Origin: Anthoceros angustus
Lineage: Eukaryota; Streptophyta; Anthocerotopsida; Anthocerotales; Anthocerotaceae
Reading direction: 5' to 3'
DNA: 64,000 nt
Assembly (NCBI GenBank): GCA_010909165.1
Contig: MU008196.1
Coordinates: 62,001 to 126,000 of the forward strand
The position numbers were made by a program, and so were the translations under genes. Position 1 is the stretch's first letter; the number at the start of each line of letters is the position of its first letter. The notes under the pieces are model-generated. The model was not told the origin of the DNA. It saw nothing but the letters and a program-made list of their open reading frames with translations, and searched no databases. Of the stretch, positions 53,731 through 64,000 are shown in pieces.

Positions 53731-54863
53731 TCAAGAAAGACACTGGATGTCTGACCAGTCCCAGACCCTGTGCTGACGGTCCTTGGTAATGCATTGTGTT
53801 CCTCTTCGGCTGAACCAGTGGAAGAAAATCAGCGGCACCTTCTCAGCCCAAACACAAAGCAAAAGTTCCGAACAATGCATGGAGTCCGGCTTCGTTCCTA
53901 AGGCACAAAGACACTCCCCATTACCCCTCTGTGCGGCCCAGAAGTCCTCGATGTCCTCCACCGAATGACCCTTGAGCCACCGTCGCTCCTTTGCAGTGGG
54001 AACGCGTCCCCATTTTTCATGGAAAGCCACGTTCAACTCATTTGCCCCTGCACGCCCATACGGATTACAGCCAGCGCCATTATGCTTTGCCATGCGTGCC
54101 TCAGTTGCCGCTTGTTGTTGAACACGAGGCCATACTCCACCACCCTTCTCCAGCTGCTGCACACCATACTCAAGCAAAGTTTGCCAGGTGACCTCCAAAA
54201 CACCGCCTGGCCGAAGGAAAGGGTCCGACCTGCCCCTCCTCCGCTGCTGGTCTGCCGCAATCTTCAATCTCCCTCGAACAAAACAATTTCTAGTGCGCCA
54301 GGAACTGGACAGCTTGTTCTGGATGAAGTCGACATTCGTAACTGTCGGGTAAGACCTTTGCAGCGTCGTGATGAGCTCCATGCGAAGCTCCATAGGGTGA
54401 CTCGTCCAAGGAACCAGCAGTGTGCACCTCGCCTGCACCAACTCCGTCACCCTCCTCTTGAAGGACTTCTTGCTCTCCGCTCCCAACTTCCCGAACATAG
54501 CATCTTCGTCTTTTGAAACCTCCCACTCCTTCGGGTCACAACACAGCCTGCTGATCTCCATCAACACCTTCTCGCGCCCATGCTCCTTCATGATTGTTTT
54601 CAATGCATCGGTCAGCGGAACCTTGGCCAGAACATTGCACAGAATTTTCACAGCGTGTGAGGAACTTTCCGGCAATGAGCCCCCTGCTGCAAGGAACTCT
54701 TCTACCCACTCCGGTGGAAAGACATCGTCTTCCGCCGCCGCGCCTTGGACTCACACCTCGGTGCCTCCCTCTCATCCCCCCCGCCTTCCACCGGTTGCTC
54801 GTCGTCATCCTCCCATGTAAGCAGACCTCCTACCCACTCTTGCCAATTGTGCTCCCTGTTCAT
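53731..54863 (-). CDS. unrecognised protein, about 377 residues if one frame change is allowed
   Basis: An uninterrupted 314-residue frame (54675-53731) has EKVLMEISRLCCDPKEW, KKSFKRRVTELVQARCTLLV, a basic ADQQRRRGRSDPFLRPGG segment, and GRVPTAKERRWLKGHSVEDI. Upstream, the minus strand has MNREHNWQEWVGGLLTWEDD (Met at 54863) in another frame. One missing base near 54740 would join it to EDDVFPPEWVEEFLAAGGS. No signal peptide or membrane segment was seen. I do not know the family. It could be a lineage-specific gene or part of a mobile element. No introns are evident. Confidence 0.5.
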
Positions 54864-55037
54864 GGTGTATTCGTCTGCGAGCAGCTCTAAGGTTGCCCTG
54901 TCTAAGAAGAAAAACAGGGAAGATGGCCAGTTGAGAAGCGGGTGCTATGCTCGACAAGTTGGGCGTGAAGCCGTACCTTCCGCGGGGCGTCAGGCCGCGT
55001 GTCATCTTTATTCTTTGTATGGGAAGCAGGCACCTAA
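54864..55037. other. short stretch without recognised features
   Basis: It lies between the start of the unrecognised minus-strand gene and the gypsy-2 5' region. It could contain that gene's promoter. Confidence 0.4.
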
Positions 55038-55700
55038 GACTCTATGTTGGATCTTGACTAGAGCATCACAGGCATAAGCCACTGAATCTTTGAAATGACT
55101 AGATCTTGTTGGAGCATCTCGGGCATAAGCCACGATCTTTGAAGTGTGATGATGTCATGTACATGGCCCATGGATGGCCTCGCATGACATGTATGCCATG
55201 TATGCATGTGTGCCATGTATGCATACGTATGGAGATGAAGGATGACATGTGGCGGTGATGTGTCATGGCGCATGCAATCTATATGCATGGTTATGCATGT
55301 AAGGTAGCGGTGCTATGGCGCATATATAGATAGCAGATTTATATTAGAAAATACATAAAAATCATAAATCAAGGAAAAGGCGAATAGGCTGTTAAACACA
55401 TAAAATATTATTATTTGAAGGCCAAGGAAAGTAGGATTATAAAGTGCCCACCATCGATATGGGTGGACACTTCATCGAGAACTCGGGGTTTTGCCTATAT
55501 ATGTAGGCACCCACCATGGATTCTGGATTGTTGATGTTTGTCTTGTTCTAATAGAGCATACCCGCCCTGCGTGTCTTTGTCTCCTAGAGGTTCTTGTGGT
55601 TCGTTGCATTACGAGTTGGGAGAATTTTCCATCTTGATTTCACCACATCAACAATCCTCTTGTTGGGGACTAAGATACAGTCTTGGAGGAGACGTGGCCG
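55038..55700 (+). repeat. probable gypsy-2 5' LTR and leader
   Basis: The region contains a CATGTATGCATGTG-rich stretch (about 55190-55235) like that in the gypsy-1 LTRs (about 15365-15420). About 250 bases later comes TTGTGGTTCG with GGGACTAAGATACAG at about 55665. A segment of about 37 bases, GAGCATC.C.GGCATAAGCC, occurs twice (55057 and 55110). The boundaries are guesses because the partner LTR is outside the window. Confidence 0.45.
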
Positions 55701-55839
55701 GAGATTGGAGGAAGAGGCGGAAGTCGTCCACCATCCAACCCGGAGGCATGCGATCCGAGAAGGTTGAGTGTTGCAGAAGGCAACAGAGATAGGCTGATGT
55801 TTTTCGATGGGCGAATTACGCCATTGATTATACCACTTA

Positions 55840-57175
55840 GGTGGTAGTCTCACGATTCGAGTTAGCGAAATTGCGGAGAAGAGCACGCATACTCTGGAGC
55901 CGTTTGTGGATAGGCGGTGGATGTACTTTTCGGCTGGCTGGTTGGGCTAACGGTGGAAACAATTTGCCCTTTGACAACATCCGTGCGGGTCGCATAGGAG
56001 AAGTAACCATTGATGGTGTTCACGAGATCGGGGTGGGTGACGAAAGGACACTTGCGCCGTCTTCATCGGAGAAGTGCACGGCGTCTACTACTCGCCATTC
56101 AAGAGGACACGAACAATACGAGACAACGCGCCCGGTCACAAGGAGTTCGGCGATTGGGCGGAGAGTGCAAGAATGGAGCTTGAGTTCACACCAAGTAAGA
56201 ACGATGTCTTCACGGAAAACATGGAAGCATGTCTCTTGCAGATTTCGAGGAGAAGTTTCGTTGGGCAATGGCGGAAAACAAGATGAAATACAAGGACGAG
56301 TTCACTCAGAGGATGGCGTTCATGAAGATGTCATCCTACCTTGCGGGTGAGGCTCTAATGTATTACAGAGATGAGAAGGCTGGGATCCTGAAGGTGGCCG
56401 AGAGAAGAGAAGCAGTGCATGAGGCAGCCAAGAGGGCTGGTTCGATTGCACCCCCTACTGACGAGGACAAGCTCGAGCATCTGGTGGACTTGATGTTCGC
56501 CAAGTTAACCACCATGTTTCCTACAGCTTCGCTGGAAAAGATCCAGGAACTGTCGAGGTTTTCTTTCAGGCCTAATGAGACATTGCGTGCATCTTACCTC
56601 AGATTGAAGGTTCTGGTGGAAGACACGGATGTCAAGACGATGAGGGAGGCTGCCGAGATCTTCATGGCGCATTGCCGAGACAAAGAAGGAAGGTGATGGA
56701 CTCGCATGGAGCGATGGGAGAGAGATATCGGTTGATGACGCCTCAAATTGCCGAGAAGGTGCTCAAAGGAGATGCGAAGCAGCTTACTTGGAGGATCACG
56801 AGTCGTGAAGGGCCCTTCGCACGGGTCCGGAGGACACGGAATTCGAGTTTGTTCCAAGGTACCCGATCGGGCAGCCGATCCTCGGGACATGGCAAGCCAC
56901 ATGTGCCGAAGGAGGCCACTAACAATGCAGTCAAGCGGTTGAAGTGTGGCGATGCCGGAGCGCACAAGGCGTTGAATCGACTACAAGCGGGTGGCCCAAG
57001 GGCAAGAACTGTAAGTCTTGTGGCGGATGGGGTCACATGGAGGCGTGTTGGGAAGCTCATCCAGGCTGAAGCCCAAGCTTGCATCACCGAGAAGGAGAAG
57101 GGCAAGGGCCCAAGTCGTAAGGCTCTCCTCGGGCAAGTGGAGGAGCTCAAGAAGGAGATGGCCAACATGGCGTGA
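55840..57175 (+). pseudogene. gypsy-2 gag with zinc knuckle, frameshifted
   Basis: The 56229-56696 frame is the capsid-type region: MSLADFEEKFRWAMAENKMK, AGEALMYYRDEKA, ASLEKIQELSRFSFRPNETL and VKTMREAAEIF. A zinc knuckle, CKSCGGWGHMEACWEAH (C-x2-C-x4-H-x4-C), is read at 57009-57056 in a frame different from the surrounding open stretch. A coiled segment, LLGQVEELKKEMANM, follows. The N-terminal part (55840-56230) is broken. Confidence 0.88.
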
Positions 57176-58086
57176 GAGCAGATTTTGTTCTCGACTCATG
57201 AAGATGAGGCGTTTGGCATGATGGCGGTGCGCAAGAAAAGAAAGGAGTTGACTTTGGTGAAGGCGTCCTGCGAAGGAGTGCGGGAATCGACCAAGATGCC
57301 GGAGAGTTTCCGCGGTCGAGGAAAACTCCACACGAAGGTGTCAAGATCGGTCGAGACGTTGAGGCGTTCGGACAAGGCCATGGAGGTGCTCGCAGAAGTC
57401 TTGTGGATCCGGGAGTGAAGGGCAACAACTTCAAAAACATCATGCGAGAATGGTGAGAAAGGAGCTTGAATCCGCAGGATCTCTTCCTAGTATGGCCGGT
57501 TGTGTGGCGAGCATCCGATGCCGGAGCGAGGTGAAGGAGGTGTTGCCATGATTGATAACACGGACGGCACGTGACCTTTGATGGCTATGCTCCGATGCGC
57601 GTGCTTGTAGACAGAGCGGATCCGTCTGGGAGCACAGTGCGGAGGCACTAAAGTCAGATGGACACAAGCTCGTTCGAGCGGCGTGAACATCACCACCTCT
57701 GCAGTACCAAGGCAGTCGGGAATGACGAGGAGGCCCGTGAAGATTGAATTGAAGCGCACGAAGGATGCCAAGATCGTTGAAGTGAGATGTTTGGTCACCA
57801 GTGCAAAGACATATGATGTCTTGCTGGGGTCGGACGGAACTCACCGTCCTGCCATGGGAGTTGATCCCTTGCACGCTGAAGCTTTCTACAGACCATTCTG
57901 GTGGAGAGGAGATTTCACGCATGTTGCACGAATTCCTCTAAGGATGAATAGGAGTGGTGGCAAGAGCAGGACGAGGATGACAGGCAACGCCATGATTGCC
58001 CACAGTGCTCAGAGTGAGCATCGACATGAGATGTGGGAGGAAACGCAGGAGTTATCCTCTGATGCCGGCCAAGAGAGCAGAAGGGT
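57176..58086 (+). pseudogene. gypsy-2 gag-protease linker and aspartic protease
   Basis: The active-site region reads VLVDRADPSG (about 57600) where gypsy-1 has VLVDTGADPVLLG, so the Thr-Gly pair is lost here by a small deletion. Downstream, TYDVLLGSDGTHRPAMGVDP and LHAEAFYRP, with FTHVARIPLRMNR, match gypsy-1 closely (57805-57950). MWEETQELS also matches. As assembled, the protease is inactive. Confidence 0.82.
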
Positions 58087-59110
58087 GTGCTTAAGGTTGT
58101 GCGCTCAGAATATTTGGATCAAGCGAGGGTTCGAGAAAACCAGCGAAGGAAGGAGGATCGACCGTGGAATCTCACAGACACATGTCCTGAGAGGTCGATC
58201 CCAGGTATGAGGCCTGCCAAGTCGGGAGATCGACGCATCGACGATGCTCTAGTACGATGGAAGGTGGGCGCTGAAGGCATCCATCTGTTGGAGCTCGCCG
58301 AATCGTGATGGCACAGGCGGTGTTGCAGTGTGGCGTCAAGATACGGCAATATACCTGCGTGGAAAAGGATGAGAAGATTCGGGCCGCTAGGGTCGAATCT
58401 CGTGTTCGCAAGCGATCCAACACGCGAGAAGCGTTCGAGGCTGAGCAGCTGCCGAACCTGGTTGGGAAGCGGCTAGAAGCCTTGTCAAGCCGGTGGATAT
58501 CTTGATCGCGGGATGGGAATGCAAGACATTTTCGGCAGTGCAGGCAAAGGTGAAGGCGTTTTGTTGGCGGAGCTCGCACGAATCACGCGAGAAGTCCAGT
58601 TGCGAATCCACGATGTTGGTACATTCGAGAATGTGTGCGACCATGGACAAACGTCCGTTAGGGCCCTATGAAGAGATTCGGGCGTGGTTCGGCAATGAGT
58701 TGATCATGGACGCGTGCGGTGTGGCTCATATGCACACAGCTTATTCGGACAAATGTGGGCTGGTGGAGGTGCTCGACGACAGAATTTGACAACTCCCGGA
58801 AGGTTGTGGATGACATCCTAGAGTTGGGAAGGTGCTCACAGTGAGAGGATGGACAAGTTGCCATTTTACCACTGAATCGAGTAGGGGAAGCCAAGGGCAT
58901 GGCCAACTCGTGAGCACACCGCAATCTTATGCCTTCGAGCCGGAGGAGATGGTGTGATTCGATTTGAAGGGAATGAGCTTGGAGCTCAATGTTGAGGAAC
59001 GCGAGCAAGCGATGGGCTTTGCCAAGAAGGACACTCGGACCATGGGCATCACAGAATCAAGATGCGGGATGCTTGAGCATTTGACAGACACGAGGTGGTG
59101 TGCACAGCTT
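58087..59110 (+). pseudogene. DNMT3-like methyltransferase domain of gypsy-2
   Basis: Blocks in gypsy-1 order: DDALVRWKVGAEGIHLLEL (58240-58300; the motif I glycines are partly lost); AQAVLQCGVKIRQYTCVEKDE (58310-58370); VDILIAGWECKTFS, with the catalytic-type Cys at 58520-58522; a damaged ENV block (GTFENVC, about 58620); LGPYEEIRAWFGNELIMDAC (58660-58720); and VEEREQAMGF (58990-59020), matching the C-terminal DNMT3 motif. AGWEC keeps the Gly that is Arg in gypsy-1. The domain has several small deletions. Two diverged copies having the same module in the same place shows it is a family trait. Confidence 0.82.
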
Positions 59111-59399
59111 GGCGTTCCAACTTGCGGGAAGGAAGCGAAAGCCTTCCTCCAACTACGCAGGATAAAGAGGTTCCTAAGGCAGAGGAAGGCATGCTGCGGA
59201 GAGATTCAAGATGGCGTGGATCGGTCTACCAAGAGTGTGACGAAGAGGTTCATGTATGGCACATTGCGTAAGATGTGAGCCCGGAAGATAAGCGAAAATC
59301 ATCAACATGCTTGAGAAAAACAAGGGTGCTTTTGCATTCGGTTGGAAGGAGTAGGTATGAGAAGATCAAGTTCAAAGTAGTGACGACTCATGAAGAGCC

Positions 59400-60130
59400 C
59401 GTCTTGAGGAGGCACCGCCTCGATTCAGAATGGGAGATTGTTGACAAACGTCAAGAGTTGTTCAAGCGGGGTTGATAAGAAAATCAAGCTCTCAATATGT
59501 CTGCGCCTACCTCAAGAAGGATGAGAACGGTGAATGGAAGGACAGGAGGATGTGTGGCGACTACCGACCTCTAAACGAGGTGACTCCTATGGAGCGGTAC
59601 CCCATGCCTACTCCAGGCGAGATTTTCGATGCCATAGGTAAGGCAAAGTTCTTTACCGCTTGGACTTCCGCTTCAACCAAATTGTGATTGAAGAGCAGAC
59701 AAGTGCAAGACAGCCTGGGGAAGGACCAGCTTTGGGAGTGGGAGACAATGCCGTTTTGAAAATGCTTCTATATATTTCCAAAGAATTGCGGATCTAGAGT
59801 GCAGGGGGCGCCATTTGTGCGTTGCTACATAGATGATATCCGGTCTTGATGAGACAATCAAGAACATATGGAGCATCTAGAGATATTGCTACTGAGGTCA
59901 AGCTCAGTTTGAAAGCTCATCCTAAGAAATGCAAGTTTGCTTTCCAGCAGATCGAGTATCCGGGGCATGAGATAGTACCAGAGGCATCATGCCTCGGTGG
60001 CTAAGGTGCAGCCGTGATGCAAATGCCTAGACCAAAGGATGTAGCCGCTCTTAGAGCCTTCCGGTTTGGTGAACTATTACAGAGGTTTATGAAGGACCTC
60101 GGCCCACGTGTAAACCTCTGTATGAGCTGA
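59400..60130 (+). pseudogene. gypsy-2 reverse transcriptase, frameshifted
   Basis: WEIVDKRQELFKRG, LKKDENGEWKDRRMCGDYRP, EVTPMERYPMPTPGEIFDAI and GKAKFFT are in frame (59472-59687). Further pieces follow in other frames: KTAWGKDQLWEWETMPF, RCYIDDI (catalytic YIDD, about 59826-59837), KAHPKKCKFAFQQIEY and PRPKDVAALRAF. Many single-base losses are concentrated in 59650-60120. Confidence 0.88.
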
Positions 60131-60600
60131 AGAAAGACATTGTGGAAATGGGACCAAGACCAGGAGTTGGCTTGGCAAGATCTTCGGGACCAGTTGGCAG
60201 AGAAGCCTATGCTGGCCAGGCCGAATTTTGATCACCCTTTCACTCTGTACACAGACTGGAGCACTGCGGGAATTGGAGCGGTGTTGTCACAACATGGTGC
60301 AGATGGTGTTGAGCGAGTGATAGCTTATGCAAGCCGATCTAACAACTCCGCTGAAGTGAACTACTCCTCATATGAGGGAGAGTGTCTTGCTGCGGTATGG
60401 GCAGTTCTGCATTTCAGGGTCTATCTGTATGGAAGGCGTTTTCAACTGGTCACAGATCACCAGCCACTTCATTGGCTGATGACCAACATGAAGTTGAGTG
60501 GTAAGCTAGCGGTGGGTCTCGAGTACGATATGGAGATCGTGCACACGGCAAGGTACATCACAATGCGGATGGGCTAAGCGAAAATCACTGAAAGTGACAA
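60131..60600 (+). pseudogene. gypsy-2 RNase H
   Basis: A 145-residue frame reads WKWDQDQELAWQDLRDQL, FTLYTDWSTAGIGAVLSQ, YSSYEGECLAAVWAVLHFRV and QLVTDHQPLHWLMTNMKLS. All catalytic acidic residues but the last are in frame. The NADGL-type end (NADGLS) is read at 60565 after a small break. Confidence 0.92.
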
Positions 60601-61440
60601 GGATGTCACAGAGCTCGGCAGATGAGGGGCACGTAGATGGTGCACCCGGCAGCTTCATGGCACTCATGGCCGGGATAGATGATCATGAAGAAGGACATGT
60701 CGGTCCTGGGATGTTTGGAGACATCCTCAAGCCATCTGATTCTTGAAGGAAGGCACGTTCGGAATGACCAAGCGGGCTTGGCTAAACTCAAGGCGCGTGG
60801 CGGATACTCATGGGAAGATGGTGAGTCACATCGGAGGAGAACTCGTGAGGAAAGTACCAAGTCCCGAGGAAAGAGTGGGCATAGTGACCAAGGTGCACGA
60901 AACCCTTGGCCACTTTGGTGTGAAGAGGACACACCACATGTTGAAGAGTACGTACAGTCGGGGATGTATGCGGATGTCGAGAAGGTGGTGGCTAAGTGTG
61001 CGCATGTGATGCGTCAAAGCTAGATTTAACACCGTGATGTGGTGTTGCACTCCCTACCAATCGTGGGGCTATTCTTTAGATGGTCGGTTGACCTTATGCG
61101 AGCTTCCTCTCACAAAGCAAGGTAACCGACATTGCATGGTCATGATTGAGCATTTCTCTAAGTGGGTTGAAGTGGCGTTCTTACCACAGAACTCGCATTA
61201 CACCAGTGAGCTTTTGCAGTGTGCTCACCGATTTGGGAGGCTGGCGGTGCTCACGAGACGTGTAACGAGTTTCGAGGTGAATTCTGCTGGACGAGTCTCA
61301 TTGATCACGGGGAGGACATCGAGGATCATCCACAGCCGATGGCGTAAAACTAGTGCAGACCTTCAAGGATGCACTAAGGAAATCTTGCATCGTGGAGCCC
61401 AAGTGTTGGGATGAATTGCTCCCTTACATCGTGTTGGGGT
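60601..61440 (+). pseudogene. gypsy-2 integrase zinc domain and a damaged copy of the core
   Basis: The zinc domain (60880-61020) reads VTKVHETLGHFGVKRTHHML, then a Cys pair that is broken (CAHVM). The core copy at 61034-61414 has LTKQGNRHCMVMIEHFSKWV and EVAFLP, but its second-Asp region is damaged. The sequence from about 60955 to 61435 restarts at 61444. Confidence 0.8.
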
Positions 61441-62455
61441 ACAGTCGGGGATGTATGCGGATGTCGAGAAGGTGGTGGCTAAGTGTGCTGCATGTGATGC
61501 AGTCAAAGCTAGATTTAACACCGTGATGTGGTGTTGCACTCCCTACCAATCGTGGGGCTATTCTTTAGATGGTCGGTTGACCTTATGCGAGCTTCCTCTC
61601 ACAAAGCAAGGTAACCGACATTGCATGGTCATGATTGAGCATTTCTCTAAGTGGGTTGAAGTAGCGTTCTTACCAGAGAACTCGCATTACACCAAGAGCT
61701 TTTGCAGTGTGCTCACCGATTTGGGAGCGGAGGTGCTCACGAGACGTGTAACGAGTTTCGAGGTGAATTCCAGACCTTGCTGGACAGGAGTCTCATTGAT
61801 CACAGGAGGACATCGAGGGATCATCCACAGGCCGATGGCTGGCAGAAAGGCTAGTGCAGACCTTCAAGGATGCACTAAGGAAATACTGCATTACTGTGGA
61901 GCCCAAGTGTTGGGATGAATTGCTCCCTTACATCGTGTTGGGGTACAGGGTCAGTGTGCAAGCAGCTCTTGGAAGTTTCAGTCCATACTTTTTGTTATTC
62001 GGACGCAACGCAGTGTTGCCGAATGTGGTGAAGGACACTTACTCCATCCCTGTTGACTGGAGCAAAGATGCAAATGTGTGCTTGGCACAGGTTCAAGCCA
62101 GAGCAGAAGTATTTCAAAGAATTCTTCCCATGGCTATGGACAATTTGGCTGTGGCCCAGCATCGGGACCAGCTGAGGTATGCTTATACGCGGGGGGGCTC
62201 GTGGAAGCCCAAAGCTCGCAAGTTTGCATCTGGAGATTACGTGTACTTGCAGCACAGGCCTGCAAGCACGTTAGATGTCAGCACAGGGAGGCTTATCCTG
62301 AGAGTTGTCCAGGTTGGTGAGCAAGGTGTGGTTGAACTTGAAGGAAGAGATGGCAGAAGGTGCAAGGAACACATGAAGCATTTGGCTCCATGCCATTTGC
62401 CCGATCGGATACCGAACGTGCCTCGACACCGGACGCCACCAGCAGTTGCCTGAGG
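61441..62455 (+). pseudogene. gypsy-2 integrase core (second copy) and C-terminal tail
   Basis: CAACDAVKARF (complete Cys pair), QGNRHCMVMIEHFSKWVEVA and LVQTFKDALRKYC-like blocks are found. The tail frame 61854-62453 is uninterrupted for about 200 residues: LPYIVLGYRVSVQAALGSFS, FGRNAVLPNVV, YAYTRGGSWKPKARKFASGD, TGRLILRVVQVGEQGVVELE and HMKHLAPCHLP. The PHD finger follows directly. Confidence 0.9.
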
Positions 62456-62580
62456 AGTGTGGACACACTGGACGAAGAATTCATGTTGCTATGTGACAAG
62501 CGTGGTTACCATCTGCTTTGCCTCAAACCGGCCGACTGTTCCGGAAGGAGAATGGCTATGTGAGCAGCATGTGTGCTAAG
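62440..62580 (+). pseudogene. gypsy-2 PHD finger, partly broken
   Basis: Just after the integrase tail the frames give CLRSVDTLDEEFMLLCDKRG, YHLLCLKP, then TVPEGEWLCEQHVC. These match the gypsy-1 finger: LMLLCDQC, GGYHIFCLRPP and IPDGDW. The C-terminal W-x-C-x2-(H/C) part, lost in gypsy-1, survives here as WLCEQHVC. One Cys of the second pair is lost in a small deletion. Confidence 0.78.
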
Positions 62581-64000
62581 TGTGAACGTGGCTCTGTAAG
62601 GTGGTACCGAGGTTGTCTTAAATTCACACACGTTGGAAGTAGCGTGATGTGCAGTTGAAGAAGGACACAAGATGCTTGGGGCCAAATTCACAAAAACGGG
62701 ATCGCACATGCTAAGGCGGTGAGTTGTTGCGAGAAGCGATTACTGCATGTGCAAGGAATTGTGAAGAGGAATTCAGACGAGGAGGGACAAGCGACAAGGG
62801 TCTAATTCCTCGGAAACGAGACGAAATTGGGCACACATAGCTGCGAGCATCTCATTTTGGAAGAGGAACCTTTGCATGCATCGATCGGGCTGGTTGAGAA
62901 TTCCTCACAGTGTGTTTCTAAAGGTGGTTTCAGCTGTTTGGAGCTGGATAGAGAGCGCCATGGTCAGGCCCGTTTCATACGTGCATAGGAGAAGGCGTAA
63001 AGTCCCCTATCACAATTACGGAAGGTGAAGCGTCGAAGAGGTGCCACCGTCAATCAAGCGCAAGAGGGGCGACGCAAGCATCCTTTGTCGGCGAACATGG
63101 AAAGCCGGCGAGTTTGAGGCAAGCCGATCCCGAATCAAGGAGCGGCCGACGGCGGAGGGGAACACCACGTTCGCCTCTCGCAGCTGGAGCGCCGCCCCAA
63201 GGCAACTGGGCGCACCTCGATCCTACTCAGTACAGCATGTATGTCTGTCGGCTGAAAATTCGAGGTTGCACCTAGGGCTGGTAGTTCTCACCCTGCACAG
63301 CAGCCATGGAGGAGGTCTCGCACAAGCGAGGTAGAATCGAATCATGCCCTCCGGTGTGCTATGAGCCGCAATTCAAGCAAGTTTGCGGGCGGATGGGACC
63401 CCAATTTGTGGATGACGAAGATGCGGGTAAGTGGAGCATCTTCTACTCCCGCCAAGATATGACCGGGCAGGTATTCCACCGAAGTTATGAGAGCTTCACA
63501 TCTTCCTCAGATGTTGAGGAGCATCATGACTGTAGGGTGGAGCATTATCCCACGGAACACCGGATTTGTTTGAGCTCCAGTCGGGGTCTGGCGTTTGCCA
63601 CGGACTGGACAAGCTATCTGAGAGGGTGCATGGAGGAAGTTGCAGCATCACTTCCAAATGCATCAATGGTTTGATGGGATGAGGTTGCCAGAGTTCGTTG
63701 GAGGGGGACACATACCCTCGTCGCTTGATTTTTCTCAAAGAGTGGTTTCGAGTTTTCCACCATCTGCGACAGGCATCATGTGGTAGGTGGCCTCGCTTTA
63801 CATTCGACCAACAATTGAGGACCCCTCATGTTGATCGTGCTTGGACTCGAGAGGAGAAGAATGCTTTCAACTGTCTCGGGGGCTCGCCACCACATCTACA
63901 CTTCCGTAGTTACCGTTTTCAATTACCCAACACGAAGCTTACGGTCGGGACATGGATGCGGACAGATGGCGTACATCCCTTTTCAGATTCGATGCAGCGC
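62581..64000 (+). other. gypsy-2 3' region with unrecognised open stretches
   Basis: Plus-strand frames 63041-63334 (KRKRGDASILCRRTWKAGEF) and 63306-63674 (CYEPQFKQVCGRMGPQFVDD and AGKWSIFYSRQDMTGQVFHR) read like protein. A third frame (63714-64000, PRRLIFLKEWFRVFHHLRQA) continues past the window. I recognise none. They occupy the same relative place as the unrecognised 14.0-15.0 kb stretch in gypsy-1, but I see no clear similarity between the two. Confidence 0.35.

Larger units (their letters stand above)
55038..64000 (+). mobile_element. Ty3/gypsy element gypsy-2, same family as gypsy-1, with methyltransferase and PHD finger
   Basis: Order on the plus strand: a CATGTATG-rich LTR-like region, gag, zinc knuckle, protease, DNMT3-like methyltransferase, RT, RNase H, integrase (partly duplicated), integrase tail, PHD finger. 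Protein blocks match gypsy-1 throughout but with many substitutions, so this is a diverged relative and not a recent duplicate. Frame changes are even more frequent than in gypsy-1. The 3' LTR is not in the window. There is no copia insertion. Confidence 0.9.

Noticed and set aside
1-64000. tRNA or rRNA genes
   Set aside because: None was recognised. The only tRNA-related sequences are the 12-base primer sites of the two copia elements and a copy of one near 38030-38041.

Overview
This is eukaryotic nuclear DNA from a streptophyte (a land plant or a charophyte alga; the species cannot be told from the window). Two host genes with short GT-AG introns can be followed exon by exon and fix the lineage: EARLY FLOWERING 3 (ELF3, minus strand, 20.05-23.41 kb) and XPC/RAD4 (plus strand, 23.97-27.86 kb). 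They are divergent, with about 570 bp between the start codons. Almost everything else is nested, broken LTR retrotransposon.

Layout. 1-16.35 kb: a Ty3/gypsy element (here gypsy-1, plus), split by a young Ty1/copia element (copia-A, minus, 1518-7146, 5-bp target duplication CGGAA). Gypsy-1 reads gag, protease, a DNMT3-like cytosine-5 methyltransferase domain, reverse transcriptase, RNase H, integrase, a PHD finger, an unrecognised downstream coding stretch, then LTR copies. 16.35-20 kb: non-coding repeats, including seven exact 34-bp units and a probable solo LTR. 20.05-27.94 kb: the ELF3/XPC island. 27.95-39.74 kb: remnants of the same gypsy family, with a second copia element (copia-B, minus, 29044-39323, target duplication TCTAG) inserted in the gag region of one of them. 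39.74-46.7 kb: an inverted repeat and a G/A-rich (minus strand) coiled-coil-like region with no clean gene. 46.9-52.3 kb: a third kind of LTR element (gypsy-C, minus), different in sequence from gypsy-1. 52.3-55 kb: a microsatellite and one unrecognised ORF on the minus strand. 55-64 kb: gypsy-2 (plus), a relative of gypsy-1 with the same protease, methyltransferase, RT, RNase H, integrase and PHD order.

The most interesting system is the gypsy-1/gypsy-2 family. It carries a DNMT3-like methyltransferase between protease and RT and a PHD finger after the integrase. Both modules occur at the same place in two diverged copies, so they belong to the family and are not chance insertions. Methyltransferase capture by retrotransposons has been reported before (from memory, in dinoflagellates and a charophyte). 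The pairing with a PHD finger is the part I do not know to be described.

A caution for every mobile element here: there are at least nine head-to-tail duplications of about 0.35-1.3 kb in which one copy is peppered with 1-4 base deletions. They stop at the host-gene island. This looks more like gap filling with uncorrected long reads than biology, so many frameshifts in the elements may be assembly errors. I found no tRNA, rRNA or CRISPR array.
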